DNA of 64,000 bases from Aurantimonas endophytica (GTDB lineage: Bacteria > Pseudomonadota > Alphaproteobacteria > Rhizobiales > Rhizobiaceae). Made by a program: the position numbers and the translations under genes. Where the stretch lies: NCBI RefSeq assembly GCF_014196845.1, contig NZ_JACIEM010000006.1:1-64000 (forward strand), read 5' to 3'. The notes under the pieces were generated by a model. It was given only the letters and a program-made list of their open reading frames with translations. It was not told where the DNA came from and did not search any database. Shown one piece after another: positions 29,144 through 38,536 of this stretch; the stretch's first letter is position 1; each line of letters opens with the position of its first letter.

Positions 29144-29252
29144 GGGAGCGGCACGCTTCGCCGGGTCCGCGCCGGAACGGCGCGTGGCCGGGAAGACGGG
29201 CGCTGGTCAGCGCCGCCTTCGCCGGGCCGGGCACAGGGGTCGGTGCCTGGAT

Positions 29253-29278
29253 CGAACACCCCGGGGGAAAGGTGTTCG
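29253..29278. terminator. Hairpin between convergent MFS and purH genes
   Basis: CGAACACC, ten bases, GGTGTTCG: perfect 8-base arms in the 243-base gap where the MFS gene and purH converge. No T-tract is present on either strand, so its role as a bidirectional terminator is tentative. Confidence 0.4.
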
Positions 29279-29386
29279 GCGATGGGGCCGCCAGTCCATC
29301 CGTGGTCGGCCCCACCGGAACAGGTCCTTATCGCAGCGCCGGCTTGCGCGAGGCTTTCGCCAGGCACAAGCACCAGGGCGCGCGCC

Positions 29387-31000
29387 TCAGTGGCGGAAGT
29401 GCCGCATCCCGGTCATCACCATGGCGATGCCGTTCTCGTCGGCGGCGCGGATGACTTCGTCGTCGCGCATCGAGCCGCCCGGCTGGATCACCGCCGTCGC
29501 GCCCGCCGCGACGGCCGAGAGCAGTCCGTCGGCGAACGGGAAGAACGCATCCGACGCCACCACCGATCCGCGCGTCAGGGGCTCGGCGAGCCCTGCCGCC
29601 TCGGCGGCGTCCTCGGCCTTGCGGGCCGCGATCCGGGCGGAGTCGACGCGGCTCATCTGGCCAGCGCCGATCCCGACGGTCGCGCCGTCCCGGACATAGA
29701 CGATGGCGTTGGACTTCACGTGCTTGGCGACCCGGAACGCGAATTTCAGGTCGGCCAGCTCGCTCTCGCTCGGCGCGCGCTTCGTCACCACGGTGAGGTC
29801 GAGATCGTCGACGACGCCATTGTCGCGCGTCTGGACGAGCAGGCCGCCCGCGACCGACTTCACCGTCAGGCCGGGTGCGCGGCGATCGGGCAGGCCGCCG
29901 GTGAGGAGCAGGCGGAGGTTCTTCTTCGCCGCCACGACCGCGATCGCGTCCTCGTCCGCCTCGGGGGTGATGATCACTTCGGTGAACACCTCGACGATCG
30001 CCTCGGCCGCCTCGCGGTCGAGGCGGCGGTTCATCGCGACGATGCCGCCGAAGGCGGAGACCGGATCGCAGGCCAGCGCCTTGCGATAGGCCTCGACGAG
30101 GCTCGTCCCCTCGGCGACGCCGCAGGGATTGGCGTGCTTGATGATCGCGACGGCCGCGCTTTTCGCGGGATCGAACTCGGCCACCAGCTCGAAAGCGGCG
30201 TCGGTATCGTTGATGTTGTTGTAGGACAGCGCCTTGCCCTGCAGCTGCCGCGCCGTGGCAACCCCCGGCCGCGCCTCGGCCGTGCGGTAGAAGCCGGCGC
30301 TCTGGTGCGGGTTCTCGCCGTAGCGCAATGTCTCGGACAGCGTACCGGTGAAGCTGCGGACCGCAGGCATGTCGCCGACATCCGCCGCGAACCACTTGGC
30401 GACGGCGGCATCATAGACCGCGGTGGCACCGAAGGCTTGCATGGCAAGGCGCTTGCGCAGCGCCAGCGTCGTGTGGCCGCCTCGTTGCCGCAGTTCCTCC
30501 AGCACCGACCCGTAATCGCCCGGATCGACCAGCACGGTGACATAGCCGTGGTTCTTGGCGCCGGCGCGGATCATTGCCGGCCCGCCTATGTCGATGTTCT
30601 CGACGATCGTCGCGCGGTCGGCGCCGCCGGCGAGCGTTTCGGCGAACGGGTAGAGATTGACCGCCAGGAGGTCGATACCCTCGATGCCGTGCGTCGTCAT
30701 CGCCGCCGCGTGGTCCGCATCATCGCGGATCCCGAGCAGTCCGCCATGCACGCCCGGGTGCAGCGTCTTGACGCGTCCGTCCATGATCTCCGGAAAGCCG
30801 GTCAGCTCGGCGACGTCGCGCACCTTCAGGCCGGCCTGGCTCAGGGCCCTGAACGTACCGCCGGTCGAGATCAACTCGACGCCGAGCTCGGCAAGGCCGG
30901 TGGCGAACGGCACGAGGCCGGTCTTGTCGAAAACCGAGAGCAGTGCGCGGCGGACCGGGACGCGGTCCGGCAGGGGCGTGGCGTTGGCTTCGACGGACAT
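29387..31000 (-). CDS. purH: Bifunctional AICAR transformylase / IMP cyclohydrolase
   Basis: A 537-residue enzyme for the last two steps of IMP synthesis. The N-terminal IMP cyclohydrolase (MGS-like) domain has [14 protein letters not shown] at about 41-54 and [17 protein letters not shown] at about 72-88; the C-terminal transformylase has [11 protein letters not shown] at about 274-284 and ends with [12 protein letters not shown] and GMRHFRH. Start ATG 31000 gives the family length and the [20 protein letters not shown] start common in Rhizobiales. In many Rhizobiales purH directly follows the heparinase-like gene; here about 3.2 kb intervenes. Confidence 0.97.
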   Translation of the reverse strand: MSVEANATPLPDRVPVRRALLSVFDKTGLVPFATGLAELGVELISTGGTFRALSQAGLKVRDVAELTGFPEIMDGRVKTLHPGVHGGLLGIRDDADHAAAMTTHGIEGIDLLAVNLYPFAETLAGGADRATIVENIDIGGPAMIRAGAKNHGYVTVLVDPGDYGSVLEELRQRGGHTTLALRKRLAMQAFGATAVYDAAVAKWFAADVGDMPAVRSFTGTLSETLRYGENPHQSAGFYRTAEARPGVATARQLQGKALSYNNINDTDAAFELVAEFDPAKSAAVAIIKHANPCGVAEGTSLVEAYRKALACDPVSAFGGIVAMNRRLDREAAEAIVEVFTEVIITPEADEDAIAVVAAKKNLRLLLTGGLPDRRAPGLTVKSVAGGLLVQTRDNGVVDDLDLTVVTKRAPSESELADLKFAFRVAKHVKSNAIVYVRDGATVGIGAGQMSRVDSARIAARKAEDAAEAAGLAEPLTRGSVVASDAFFPFADGLLSAVAAGATAVIQPGGSMRDDEVIRAADENGIAMVMTGMRHFRH

Positions 31001-31077
31001 GCGGCTTCCCGTGATCGTGGCTGAAGCCCGTCTGATAGTCGCCGCCCGGCCGCCCGGCAATGCCTGTCGGCCGCTAC

Positions 31078-31233
31078 CTACGGCTTCTCTCGGACGGGCG
31101 GCGCATCGCCGCGCAGCGGCGCCGACCGTTCGCCCAGATCGTCGAGCGTGTTGGGCAGGACGCCGACGGCGCGGTTCATGCCGCAGCCGGCGAGCAGCAG
31201 CGTGACGGCGAGGAGGGAGAGGGTACGGATCAT
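31078..31233 (-). CDS. Small lipoprotein upstream of purH
   Basis: Fifty-one residues: [20 protein letters not shown] is a full lipoprotein signal with lipobox LLAGC (Cys17), followed by a short polar tail rich in Asp, Arg and Pro. AGGAGGGAGAGGG-like purine tracts are on the other strand, and the minus-strand Shine-Dalgarno sequence is weak. It lies 77 bases upstream of purH in the same direction. Function unknown; it resembles entericidin-sized envelope lipoproteins in layout only. Confidence 0.65.
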   Translation of the reverse strand: MIRTLSLLAVTLLLAGCGMNRAVGVLPNTLDDLGERSAPLRGDAPPVREKP

Positions 31234-31289
31234 GCCAACTAGCTGGGGCGGTGCCTTCAACCTGTAAAGACTTCGACCCGCCTTTGGCG

Positions 31290-31314
31290 GGAACGCGCGC
31301 CATGATCGACCGTT
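31290..31314 (+). promoter_or_regulatory. EcfG-type general stress promoter
   Basis: GGAAC (31290-31294), exactly 16 bases, CGTT (31311-31314): a full match to the alphaproteobacterial EcfG consensus GGAAC-N16/17-cGTT. It is 35 bases upstream of the ATG at 31349, leaving room for a transcript start and the GGAGGA ribosome site. Confidence 0.65.
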
Positions 31315-31348
31315 TTCAGCTGAATATGCCCGCGCACAGGAGGACGCC

Positions 31349-31663
31349 ATGCCCCGGGGCGACAAGTCCAAATACACCGACAAGCAGGAACGCAAGGCAG
31401 ATCACATCGCCGAAGGCTACGAAAAGCGCGGCGTGCCGGAGGACGAGGCCGAACGGCGGGCCTGGGCGACCGTCAACAAGGACGATGGCGGCGGCAACAA
31501 GTCCGGCTCCGGCCGCGGCAAGCAGACCGGCAATCCGGCCGCGCACAAGGGCGGCAAGAAGGGCGGCGAAGCCTCGGCCTCGCGAACGGCCGAGGAGCGC
31601 TCGCAGTCGGCGAAGAAGGCCGCCGCCACCCGCAAGCGCAACGCCGCGCATGCAGCCAGCTAG
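31349..31663 (+). CDS. Small basic KGG-type stress-associated protein ("plasmid stabilization" family)
   Basis: A 104-residue hydrophilic protein. N-terminal block MPRGDKSKYTDKQERKADHI and GVPEDEAERRAWATVNKDD, then a Gly/Lys/Ser-rich low-complexity part (SGSGRGKQTGNPAAHKGGKK) and an Ala/Lys/Arg tail. Homologues are often labelled plasmid stabilization protein, but the KGG layout and basic tail resemble general-stress proteins. CAGGAGGACGCC gives a strong ribosome site. The EcfG-type promoter upstream supports a stress role (inference). The tail resembles histone-like Ala/Lys tails, so DNA binding is possible. Confidence 0.82.
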   Translation: MPRGDKSKYTDKQERKADHIAEGYEKRGVPEDEAERRAWATVNKDDGGGNKSGSGRGKQTGNPAAHKGGKKGGEASASRTAEERSQSAKKAAATRKRNAAHAAS

Positions 31664-31666
31664 ATC

Positions 31667-31691
31667 GGCGGGCGGACGTCGCGCGCCCGCC
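31667..31691. terminator. Hairpin between convergent genes
   Basis: GGCGGGCG, nine bases, CGCCCGCC: a perfect 8-base GC stem just after the stop of the KGG-type gene and before the stop of the Atu4866-like gene. It lacks a T-tract, so it is a tentative bidirectional terminator. Confidence 0.4.
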
Positions 31692-31702
31692 CGCCTTCAG
31701 CG

Positions 31703-32038
31703 CTATTCCTGGCGGTGGAACACCATGCCGCCGTGGTACAGTACGCCGTCCCGGAACTCGCCGTCGGCGGTGAAGCCGGTGTCGTCCCAGTAATCGATAT
31801 GGTTGCCGCGGACCTCGTAGCGCCCCTGATAGGCGCTCTCGCGAGTCCCCCGCGCTTCGTCGTAGCGCCCGTTGGGCAGCAGTTCGTGGCGGACATGTCG
31901 GTCCTCCGTCACCCACATCCCGACATAGGGGTGGGTCTGCTGGGCGGACTGCCTGTTCGTTGGAGCTGTCATGTCGGCATGGACCTTTGGTGTGACGAGG
32001 GTCGCGGCGAGGATCAGGAAGAACGGCAGGGTCTTCAT
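31703..32038 (-). CDS. Exported Atu4866-domain protein
   Basis: A 111-residue protein: signal peptide (MKTLPFFLILAATLVTPKVHA), then the compact Atu4866 fold with HPYVGMWVTEDRHVRHELLP, GRYDEARGTRESAYQGRYEV and FTADGEFRDGVLYHGGMVFH. Members are small beta-barrel proteins of unknown role, often encoded next to SDR or quinone oxidoreductase genes. Its ATG overlaps the stop of the CMD-family gene (ATGA), so it is the third gene of a coupled operon. The signal peptide is unusual, since many relatives start directly with the domain. Confidence 0.85.
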   Translation of the reverse strand: MKTLPFFLILAATLVTPKVHADMTAPTNRQSAQQTHPYVGMWVTEDRHVRHELLPNGRYDEARGTRESAYQGRYEVRGNHIDYWDDTGFTADGEFRDGVLYHGGMVFHRQE

Positions 32039-32514
32039 GGCGTCGTCCCCTCGCTGGCCGAGCGTCGTTCCGCAAGGACTTCCGACAGCGACTGCGACGC
32101 CGCGATCGCCCTCGAGAAGCCGGCCGGCACGGTGATCAGGTAGATGATCTCCTTCAGCTCCTCCTCGGAGACGCCGATATTGAGCGCATAGCCGGCATGG
32201 ACCTGCATGATCGCTGTCTGGCCGGTGGCCGCGAAGGCCGCCACCGCCGCGAGCTGCCGGGTCCGGTCGTCGAGCCCCGGCCGCGACCAGACATCGCCGA
32301 GCGCATAGGCCTCGGTCGCGTCGGCCAGGAAGGGAAACTCCTGGCGCATCTGTTCGAGGTTCTGCTGCGGCACGCCGTCGTTGAGCTTCATGATCACCGC
32401 CGCCCCGCGCTCGCGACGGGCTTCGGTGGACTCCGCGACGGCGGACGACACGCCCGCCAGCAGGAGAGCGGCGGCAGCGGCGGCGCGCACGGGTGCTGTG
32501 GTGGGGATTAACAT
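32035..32514 (-). CDS. Exported carboxymuconolactone-decarboxylase-family protein
   Basis: A 159-residue protein with a signal peptide (hydrophobic AAAAAALLLAGVSSAVAES, about 11-29) and a CMD domain (RTRQLAAVAAFAATG-like block; MQVHAGYALNIGVSEEELKEI in two parts; IIYLITVPAGF). It has no CxxC pair, so an AhpD-type peroxidase mechanism is unlikely; it resembles the gamma-CMD subgroup. AGGAGG lies eight bases before ATG 32514, which fixes this start over ATG 32529. It follows the SDR stop by 11 bases and overlaps the next gene. Confidence 0.85.
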   Translation of the reverse strand: MLIPTTAPVRAAAAAALLLAGVSSAVAESTEARRERGAAVIMKLNDGVPQQNLEQMRQEFPFLADATEAYALGDVWSRPGLDDRTRQLAAVAAFAATGQTAIMQVHAGYALNIGVSEEELKEIIYLITVPAGFSRAIAASQSLSEVLAERRSASEGTTP

Positions 32515-32525
32515 GGCTGGCCTCC

Positions 32526-33242
32526 TCATTGACTTGCGGTGGGGCGGACGACGATCTCGTTCACGTCGACATCGTCGGGCTGCTCGATGGCGTAGCGGAC
32601 CGCCCGGGCGATCGCCTCCGGTTTCAGCGCAATGGCCCGATAGGCCTTCATCGCCTCGGCAGCGACGGGATCGGTGATCGTGTCGGCGAGTTCGCTCTCG
32701 ACGACCCCGGGATGCACGCAGGTGACCCGCAGGCGGTCGTTCTCCTGCCGCAGCCCCTCCGAGATCGCGCGCACGGCGTATTTGGTGGCGCAGTAGACGG
32801 CTGCAGTCGGCACGACGCGCAGCGCGCCGATCGAGGCGATGTTGACGATATGGCCGGAGCCACGCGCCGTCATCTGCGGCAACACGGCAGCGATGCCGTA
32901 GAGAACGCCCTTGATGTTGACGTCGACCATCCGGTCCCACTCGTCGACCTTCATCGACGCCATGGGCGACAGCGGCATCACGCCGGCATTGTTGACGATC
33001 ACGTCGACGTGGCCGAAGCGCTCGCGCGCCGCATCGGCGAAGGAAGCGACATCGGCGCGATCGGTGACGGCGAGGCGGCGAACCAGAACTTCGCCGCCGA
33101 TCTCCGCCGCCAGTTCTTCCAGGCGATCGGTGCGGCGGGCGCCGAGGGCGAGCCGGGCGCCGGCCCTGCCCAGTTCCCGGGCAATGGCGGCGCCGATGCC
33201 GCTGGAGGCGCCGGTGATCAGGATGGTTTTGTCGAGGGACAT
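32526..33242 (-). CDS. SDR-family NAD(P)-dependent oxidoreductase
   Basis: A 238-residue classical short-chain dehydrogenase: TGASSGIG at 10-17, NNAG at 84-87, catalytic Ser137 (NIASIGA), Tyr150 and Lys154 (YCATKYAVRA). The end PDDVDVNEIVVRPTASQ is that of the YdfG-like clade. AAGGATAAT precedes ATG 33242. First gene of the SDR-CMD-Atu4866 operon and divergent from a LysR gene 105 bases away, the usual arrangement for a regulator and its target. The substrate is unknown; a reactive carbonyl or quinone-type compound is a guess from context. Confidence 0.88.
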   Translation of the reverse strand: MSLDKTILITGASSGIGAAIARELGRAGARLALGARRTDRLEELAAEIGGEVLVRRLAVTDRADVASFADAARERFGHVDVIVNNAGVMPLSPMASMKVDEWDRMVDVNIKGVLYGIAAVLPQMTARGSGHIVNIASIGALRVVPTAAVYCATKYAVRAISEGLRQENDRLRVTCVHPGVVESELADTITDPVAAEAMKAYRAIALKPEAIARAVRYAIEQPDDVDVNEIVVRPTASQ

Positions 33243-33347
33243 CGGGATTATCCTTTCATGACGTCTTCGATGGCCAGAAGGATAGGCACGTGGCACTGTC
33301 GTTATAATCCGGTGATTCCTAACCAGACTGGAAAGTCCTGCTAACCA
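33243..33347. promoter_or_regulatory. Divergent LysR/SDR promoter region
   Basis: 105 bases between divergent starts. It contains TTATAATCCGGTGATTCCTAA, an imperfect dyad (TTATAAT / ATTCCTAA) in which T-N11-A can be read, as expected for a LysR-type binding site. The exact operator is not resolved. Confidence 0.45.
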
Positions 33348-34238
33348 ATGCAGCTTGATCTCAATGCCGTTGCGGTATTCGCCGTCGTCGCGGAGGAGCG
33401 GAACTTCCGGGCCGCGGCCGACCGCCTGGGCGTCACCCGCTCCGCCGTCAGCCAGACGATCCGGCGCATGGAGGAAAACCTCGGCGCGGCCCTCGTCCAG
33501 CGCACGACGCGCAGCGTCAGCCTGACCGAGGCGGGCGAGCGGCTGTTTGCGGAAATCGCGCCGGCCGTCGCCGATATCCGCACGGCGCTCGACGAAGCTA
33601 CGCTGCTGACCGGGAGACCGCGCGGCCGCCTGCGCCTCGCCGTCTCGTCCATTGCCGAGCATTTCCTGTCGGGGCCGTTCCTGGCCGGCTTTGCGGCGGC
33701 CCATCCCGAGGTGTCGCTCGACATCACCGTGACCGACGAGGAATTCGACATCGTCGCCGAAGGCTTCGATGCGGGCGTGCGCCTCGGCGAGGTAATCGAG
33801 CAGGACATGATCGCGGTCGCGGTGGCCGGGGACGAGCGGCAGCTGGCGGTCTGCGCGCCCTCCTATCGCGACCGGTTCGACGTCCCGACGCACCCGGCGG
33901 AGCTCGCCTCGCATAGCTGCATCGGCTGGCGACCGTCGCCGAAGGCAGCCCCCTATCGCTGGGAGTTCGCCGAAGCAGGCAAGGAATTCCGAGTCGCGGT
34001 CCCGCCGCGATTCACCACCAACGACATGGCCCTGATGATCAAGCTGGCGGTCGCCGGAGCCGGCATCACCTTCGGCATGGAACAGAGCTTCCGACCGCTG
34101 ATCGAGCGCGGCGAACTGGTGCCACTCCTCGAGGAGTTCTGCCCGTACTTTGCCGGCTTCTATCTCTATTATCCGAGCCGCCGGAACGCTCCGCCGAAAC
34201 TGCGCGCGCTGATCGAGCATCTGCAGCGCCAGCGTTGA
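33348..34238 (+). CDS. LysR-family transcriptional regulator
   Basis: A 296-residue LTTR. N-terminal winged helix (LNAVAVFAVVAEERNFRAAA in part, RLGVTRSAVSQTIRRMEENL with the recognition helix at about 30-45), then the periplasmic-binding-like effector domain (RLRLAVSSIAEHF at about 86-98; SCIGWRPSPKAAPYRWEF around 190). It belongs to the large CrgA/AaeR-like group in which the effector is usually a small aromatic or quinone-like molecule. Divergent from the SDR operon, which it probably controls (inference). Confidence 0.92.
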   Translation: MQLDLNAVAVFAVVAEERNFRAAADRLGVTRSAVSQTIRRMEENLGAALVQRTTRSVSLTEAGERLFAEIAPAVADIRTALDEATLLTGRPRGRLRLAVSSIAEHFLSGPFLAGFAAAHPEVSLDITVTDEEFDIVAEGFDAGVRLGEVIEQDMIAVAVAGDERQLAVCAPSYRDRFDVPTHPAELASHSCIGWRPSPKAAPYRWEFAEAGKEFRVAVPPRFTTNDMALMIKLAVAGAGITFGMEQSFRPLIERGELVPLLEEFCPYFAGFYLYYPSRRNAPPKLRALIEHLQRQR

Positions 34239-34276
34239 TGCTCGGAACGACCGGGGAACCCTGCCGGAGCCCGGGC

Positions 34277-35962
34277 CTAGCGTTCGCGGTCGAAGCGCCA
34301 GGCGACGCCTTCGGGCGACAGCGCGTCGAACGGCACGACGATCTGCAGGGTGCGGCGCGCCCCCGCGGCATCGGCGAAGAAGATCGAATCCTCGATCTCG
34401 CAATGCGAATCGCAGCGGAAGAGCCAGGTCTGGTCGCGGACGCTGAGCCGGATCGCGGCGCCGGCGGTCTCCACCACCACCGACGGGTGGAGATGGAACC
34501 GCGCCGTCGCGTCGCGGGCGATCATCTGCGGGCGATGCCCGCTGCCGCGCAGGAAGCGGTCGGCGCCGAACACCGAGCGCCCATCGCGGGAGACCTCGAT
34601 GCGGCGGCTGTGCAGGAGGCCGAAGCCGCGATCATAGCCGTCATGCGTCGCCTCGAAACCGAGGCCGCTGTCGCCGGTTTCGGCGCAGTCGACATGGGTC
34701 GGCCCCGGCACCAGCGGCGTGCCAAGGAACCGGTCGAGGCTTTCCGACCGGGCGAAGCGCGAGGAGGACTGGTCGGCAATAGTCACGGTCGAATGCGCCG
34801 CGGTCGACCGCGACAGCCGACGCCAGTCGCCGTCCTCACCCACCGGCCGGCCGCAATTGACGACGATGCGACTCGCCTCGCTCGACAGCTCGAAGGACAG
34901 TGTGCCGGCATGGGCGCCGCCTGAAAAGGCCGGTTGCGGCGGACAGCCTGTGTCCGCGATCACCACGGTCTGGTCCGCGGCCAGGCGGTGATAGCCGGAC
35001 TGCCTGGCATGGAACATCGGCTCGCCCAGCGTTTCGTCGAAGCGCAGCAGCACGGAGAGGAGATGGACGTCGCCCGCCCCGGCGCCGTTGAACAGGGCCA
35101 GCGATCCGTCCGAATGGCGGAAGAAGCGCAAGGCCGGCAGCATCCGGTCGATGGCGGTGTAGATGCCCTTCGGCACCGGCTGGCCCTGCCCGACGAAGGT
35201 CTGTCGCAGCGGGATCATGTCGGCGAGGATGCGCGCGACGGCGCCGGGATCGCGCGACACGTGGCCGCCATCGGGAAAGATCTGCCGCTCGAGCTCGTCG
35301 GCGAGATGAAGTGCGGCGATGCGGATGCGGGCATTGGGCGTCGGCAGGCAGAGCGCCGCCAGGGCCAGGGCGATCCGCACCGTCAGCCGGGGCATCCCGT
35401 CGGGCGCTTCCTGGGCGATCGAGCGCAGATAGCGGGCCTGGCCGGCCAGGCTCTTCATGAAGCGGCGATAGAAACCGATCTCGGCGTCGGTCAGCAGCAG
35501 ATCGGCATGCGTCATCCAGGCGATCACCCGCCGTGCCGTCACCGCCGGCTCGAAGGCGGGACCGGCAATCGTCCGGCCCTTGAAGCGGATCCAGTCGTCG
35601 ACGAGGGCACGGGCATTGGCGACCGCCAGCGCGTCGCCGGCTTCGGCATGATGGCGCAGCCAGTCGAAGCCGTTGAGCTCCGCCGTATAGGCCGGGCTCG
35701 GCAGCGCCAGCTCGAAGATCGACGAACGCCCTGGCTCCAGCAGCTGGCCGGCGAAATGGAACCGTCCGGCGTAGATCGCTTCGGCAACGACCGGATCACC
35801 ATGTCGCAGGTTCGGCGGCACGACCAGCAGCCGATCGGGAACGCCGCCGGCGAAGCGCCAGCGATGGATCGGCCCGGTGCGCAGCCGCCGTCGAGCCCGC
35901 CGCCACGCTTCCCGCAGCGTCAGGACCGCCAGCAGCGGTCTATCCACGAGGCTCGTCGACAC
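34277..35962 (-). CDS. Heparinase II/III-family protein
   Basis: A 561-residue protein with an alpha-helical toroid N-terminal half (FDWLRHHAEAGDALAVANAR at about 98-117; DWIRFKG) and a beta-sandwich heparinase II/III C-terminal domain (QSGYHRLAADQTVVIADTG at about 325-343; STAAHSTVTIADQSSSRF around 390-407). Family members are polysaccharide lyases or related proteins. In Rhizobiales one copy lies between rsmB and purH with unknown substrate, and this is that copy by position on its rsmB side. No signal peptide is evident, so a cytoplasmic location is likely. Confidence 0.87.
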   Translation of the reverse strand: MSTSLVDRPLLAVLTLREAWRRARRRLRTGPIHRWRFAGGVPDRLLVVPPNLRHGDPVVAEAIYAGRFHFAGQLLEPGRSSIFELALPSPAYTAELNGFDWLRHHAEAGDALAVANARALVDDWIRFKGRTIAGPAFEPAVTARRVIAWMTHADLLLTDAEIGFYRRFMKSLAGQARYLRSIAQEAPDGMPRLTVRIALALAALCLPTPNARIRIAALHLADELERQIFPDGGHVSRDPGAVARILADMIPLRQTFVGQGQPVPKGIYTAIDRMLPALRFFRHSDGSLALFNGAGAGDVHLLSVLLRFDETLGEPMFHARQSGYHRLAADQTVVIADTGCPPQPAFSGGAHAGTLSFELSSEASRIVVNCGRPVGEDGDWRRLSRSTAAHSTVTIADQSSSRFARSESLDRFLGTPLVPGPTHVDCAETGDSGLGFEATHDGYDRGFGLLHSRRIEVSRDGRSVFGADRFLRGSGHRPQMIARDATARFHLHPSVVVETAGAAIRLSVRDQTWLFRCDSHCEIEDSIFFADAAGARRTLQIVVPFDALSPEGVAWRFDRER

Positions 35963-36128
35963 GTCCTCTTCCCAGCTCCGGACGATGTCCGGTCCCGTCG
36001 CCCAAATTGGGCGTCACCGGTTCTCCGCCTTCCGGCGACGAAGCCGGGACGCCGGCTCTCTGGCGCCAAGTTTCTGCCGATATGGTAAAGGTTTTGCTAA
36101 GCCGCTGGCGAGTCCCGGACGGTCTGCC

Positions 36129-37610
36129 TCAGATGCGACGCAGCCGCGCGGCAAAGAATCCGTCGAGACCACCGCCAGCTCCCTCGCCGCCGCCCATCAT
36201 CTCGGGCGTCGTGCGCAAGTCTCCGGCCGCCGTCAGGGCAAAGGCGAAGCCCGGCAGCTCCTCCGGCAGGACCGGGTCCCGGACGAAATCCGGCCGCGCC
36301 GTGAGGAACGCCGCGACCAGGTCTTCGCCCTCCAGCGGATCGAGCGAGCAGTTGGAGAAGACGAGACGCCCCCCGACCGCCAGCATGTCGGCGGCGACGC
36401 CCAGGAGACGGGCCTGCACCCCGGCGAGCTTCTCGATCTCGGCCATGTCCTTGGTATAGGCGACGTCGGGATGCCGGCGGATCGTACCGGTCGACGAGCA
36501 GGGCGCATCAAGCAGGATGGCATCGAAAGGCGTTTCGGGCTCGTGCGCGGCCACATCGCCGACCACGGTCTCCGCCTCCAGCTGCAGCCGCTCGAGATTG
36601 GCCTTCAGCCGCTTCATCCGGTTGGCGTTGATGTCGAAGGCGGTGACCTTGCCGCCGGCAAGGATCAGCTGCGCGGTCTTGCCGCCCGGCGCGGCGCAGA
36701 GATCGGCGACGCGCTGCCCGGTCAGATCGCCGAACAGCTGCGCTGGGAGCGCCGCGGCGGCGTCCTGCACCCACCAGTCGCCTTCCGCAAAGCCCGCAAG
36801 CCCGGTCACCGCGCCGTCGAATTCGCCAAGGCGCACGGTCGAGCGTCCGAGCGGGGTGCCGCCGAGGCGTTCGGCCCAGCCGGCCGCGTCCGCCTTCACC
36901 GTCAGGTCGAGCGGCGCCGGCGTCATGTGCGCCAGGGCGATCGCCTGCGCCCGCTCCGGCCCATAGGTGGCGACCAGCCGGCGCATCAGCCATTCCGGTA
37001 CGTTGTCAGAGGGCTGGCCGATGCTTGCCAGCGCCTCCTTCTCCCGCGATAGGCGGCGCAGCACGGCGTTGATCATGCCGGCAAAGCGCTGGCTGCGGGA
37101 ATCGATGTTGGCAGCGGCGACCGCGAGGTCCACTGCCGCCGAGTCCGGGACGTTGAGATAAAGGATCTGCGCCGCGCCGACGTGCAGAATGTGCTTCAGC
37201 GACGCCGCATTGGGCGGCAGCGGCCGGTCGAGGCAGGCGTCCAGCGCCCGGTCGATCGTACCGCGGAAGCGCAGCGCCGTCAGGATGATCGCCTTGACCA
37301 AGCCCTGGTCGCGCGGCTCCAGCGCACGCAGGCCCGGATGCCCGCCGGTCGGATCGAGCAGGCCGTCTGCCGAGGTCTTGGCGTCGACGATCGCCGACAG
37401 GAGCTTGGCCGCGACCAGGCGGGCGCCGAGGCCGGGCCGGTCGCCGGCCGAGTAGCCGTCCGGCACGAAGCCGTCGGGACCGGCGGGAATGCGGGCGTGA
37501 TTACCGCCGCGATCCTGCGATGCCTTGCCCGGCAGCGGGCGCTTGCGCGGCGCCGAGCGGGAGGCGTCGAAATTGCCGCCGCGGCGGGACTTCTTGCCGT
37601 CGGCGCTCAA
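36129..37610 (-). CDS. rsmB: RsmB/NOL1-NOP2-sun family RNA cytosine-C5 methyltransferase
   Basis: A 493-residue protein: basic N-terminal tail, NusB-like RNA-binding domain ([20 protein letters not shown] region, about 65-195) and a Rossmann methyltransferase with SAM motif [18 protein letters not shown] near 300, motif [17 protein letters not shown] near 367 and motif [14 protein letters not shown] near 420 carrying the catalytic cysteine. The expected target is C967-type m5C of 16S rRNA. The ATG overlaps the htpX stop by four bases, so the two are coupled. Confidence 0.9.
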   Translation of the reverse strand: MSADGKKSRRGGNFDASRSAPRKRPLPGKASQDRGGNHARIPAGPDGFVPDGYSAGDRPGLGARLVAAKLLSAIVDAKTSADGLLDPTGGHPGLRALEPRDQGLVKAIILTALRFRGTIDRALDACLDRPLPPNAASLKHILHVGAAQILYLNVPDSAAVDLAVAAANIDSRSQRFAGMINAVLRRLSREKEALASIGQPSDNVPEWLMRRLVATYGPERAQAIALAHMTPAPLDLTVKADAAGWAERLGGTPLGRSTVRLGEFDGAVTGLAGFAEGDWWVQDAAAALPAQLFGDLTGQRVADLCAAPGGKTAQLILAGGKVTAFDINANRMKRLKANLERLQLEAETVVGDVAAHEPETPFDAILLDAPCSSTGTIRRHPDVAYTKDMAEIEKLAGVQARLLGVAADMLAVGGRLVFSNCSLDPLEGEDLVAAFLTARPDFVRDPVLPEELPGFAFALTAAGDLRTTPEMMGGGEGAGGGLDGFFAARLRRI

Positions 37611-38536
37611 CCCCAGGGTCCACGACGGGTGCCGCGAGCGGAAGCCGCGGGCGGCGCAACGCGCTGGTTCGCGCTGCGGCCGATGCCAACCCCCATCTCC
37701 GCTGCCATCGCCTCGAGCGCCGCGATCCGGTTGGCCGGGTTCGGATGCGTCGAGAACAGCCCGTCCATGCGCTGGCCGGACAGCGGATTGATGATGAACA
37801 TGTGGGCGCTCGCCGGATTGCGCTCGGCGTCCTGATTGACGATGCGGCCGGCGCTCTTCGCGATCTTGTCGAGTGCCGTGGCAAGCCAGAGCGGATTGCC
37901 GCAGATTTCCGCGCCGCGCCGGTCCGCGGAATATTCCCGCGTCCGGCTGATCGCCATCTGCACCAGCATCGCCGCGAACGGCGCGACGAGCATGCCGACC
38001 AGCAGCCCGATCATGCCGAGCGGGTTGTTGTTGTCGCGATTGCCGCCGAAGAAGAAGGCGAAATTGCCGAGCATGGAGATCGCGCCGGCGAGCGTCGCAG
38101 TGATCGTCATGATCAGCGTGTCGCGGTTCTGCACATGCGCCAGCTCGTGCGCCATCACGGCCGCGACTTCCTCAGGAGTCAGCCGCTCGAGCAGGCCCGT
38201 CGTCGCCGCGACGGCGGCATTCTCCGGGTTGCGGCCGGTGGCGAAGGCGTTCGGCTGCGGGTTCTGGATGACGTAGACCTTCGGCATCGGCAGGCCGGCA
38301 TTGGCCGAAAGCCCCTCGACGATGCGGAAGAGTTCCGGCGCGGTGCGGGCGTCCACCTCGCGGGCATGGTGCATCCGCAGCACCATTTTGTCGGAGTTCC
38401 AGTAGGAGAAGAGGTTCATGCCGGCCGCGACCACGAACGCGATCATCATGCCGGAGCGTCCGCCGATCAGGAAGCCCACCCCCATGAAGAGGGCGGTCAT
38501 GAAGGCAATCAGCATCGCCGTCTTGATCATGTTCAT
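37607..38536 (-). CDS. htpX: Membrane zinc metalloprotease HtpX
   Basis: A 309-residue inner-membrane protease for quality control of membrane proteins. It has two N-terminal transmembrane helices (about 4-45), the zinc motif HELAH at 130-134 in [17 protein letters not shown], two further helices (about 140-200) and a later Glu ligand in [22 protein letters not shown] lies ahead of ATG 38536, which I chose over 38572. The C-terminal tail is Pro/Ala/Arg-rich. Coupled to rsmB. A possible heat-shock promoter is listed. Confidence 0.95.
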   Translation of the reverse strand: MNMIKTAMLIAFMTALFMGVGFLIGGRSGMMIAFVVAAGMNLFSYWNSDKMVLRMHHAREVDARTAPELFRIVEGLSANAGLPMPKVYVIQNPQPNAFATGRNPENAAVAATTGLLERLTPEEVAAVMAHELAHVQNRDTLIMTITATLAGAISMLGNFAFFFGGNRDNNNPLGMIGLLVGMLVAPFAAMLVQMAISRTREYSADRRGAEICGNPLWLATALDKIAKSAGRIVNQDAERNPASAHMFIINPLSGQRMDGLFSTHPNPANRIAALEAMAAEMGVGIGRSANQRVAPPAASARGTRRGPWG

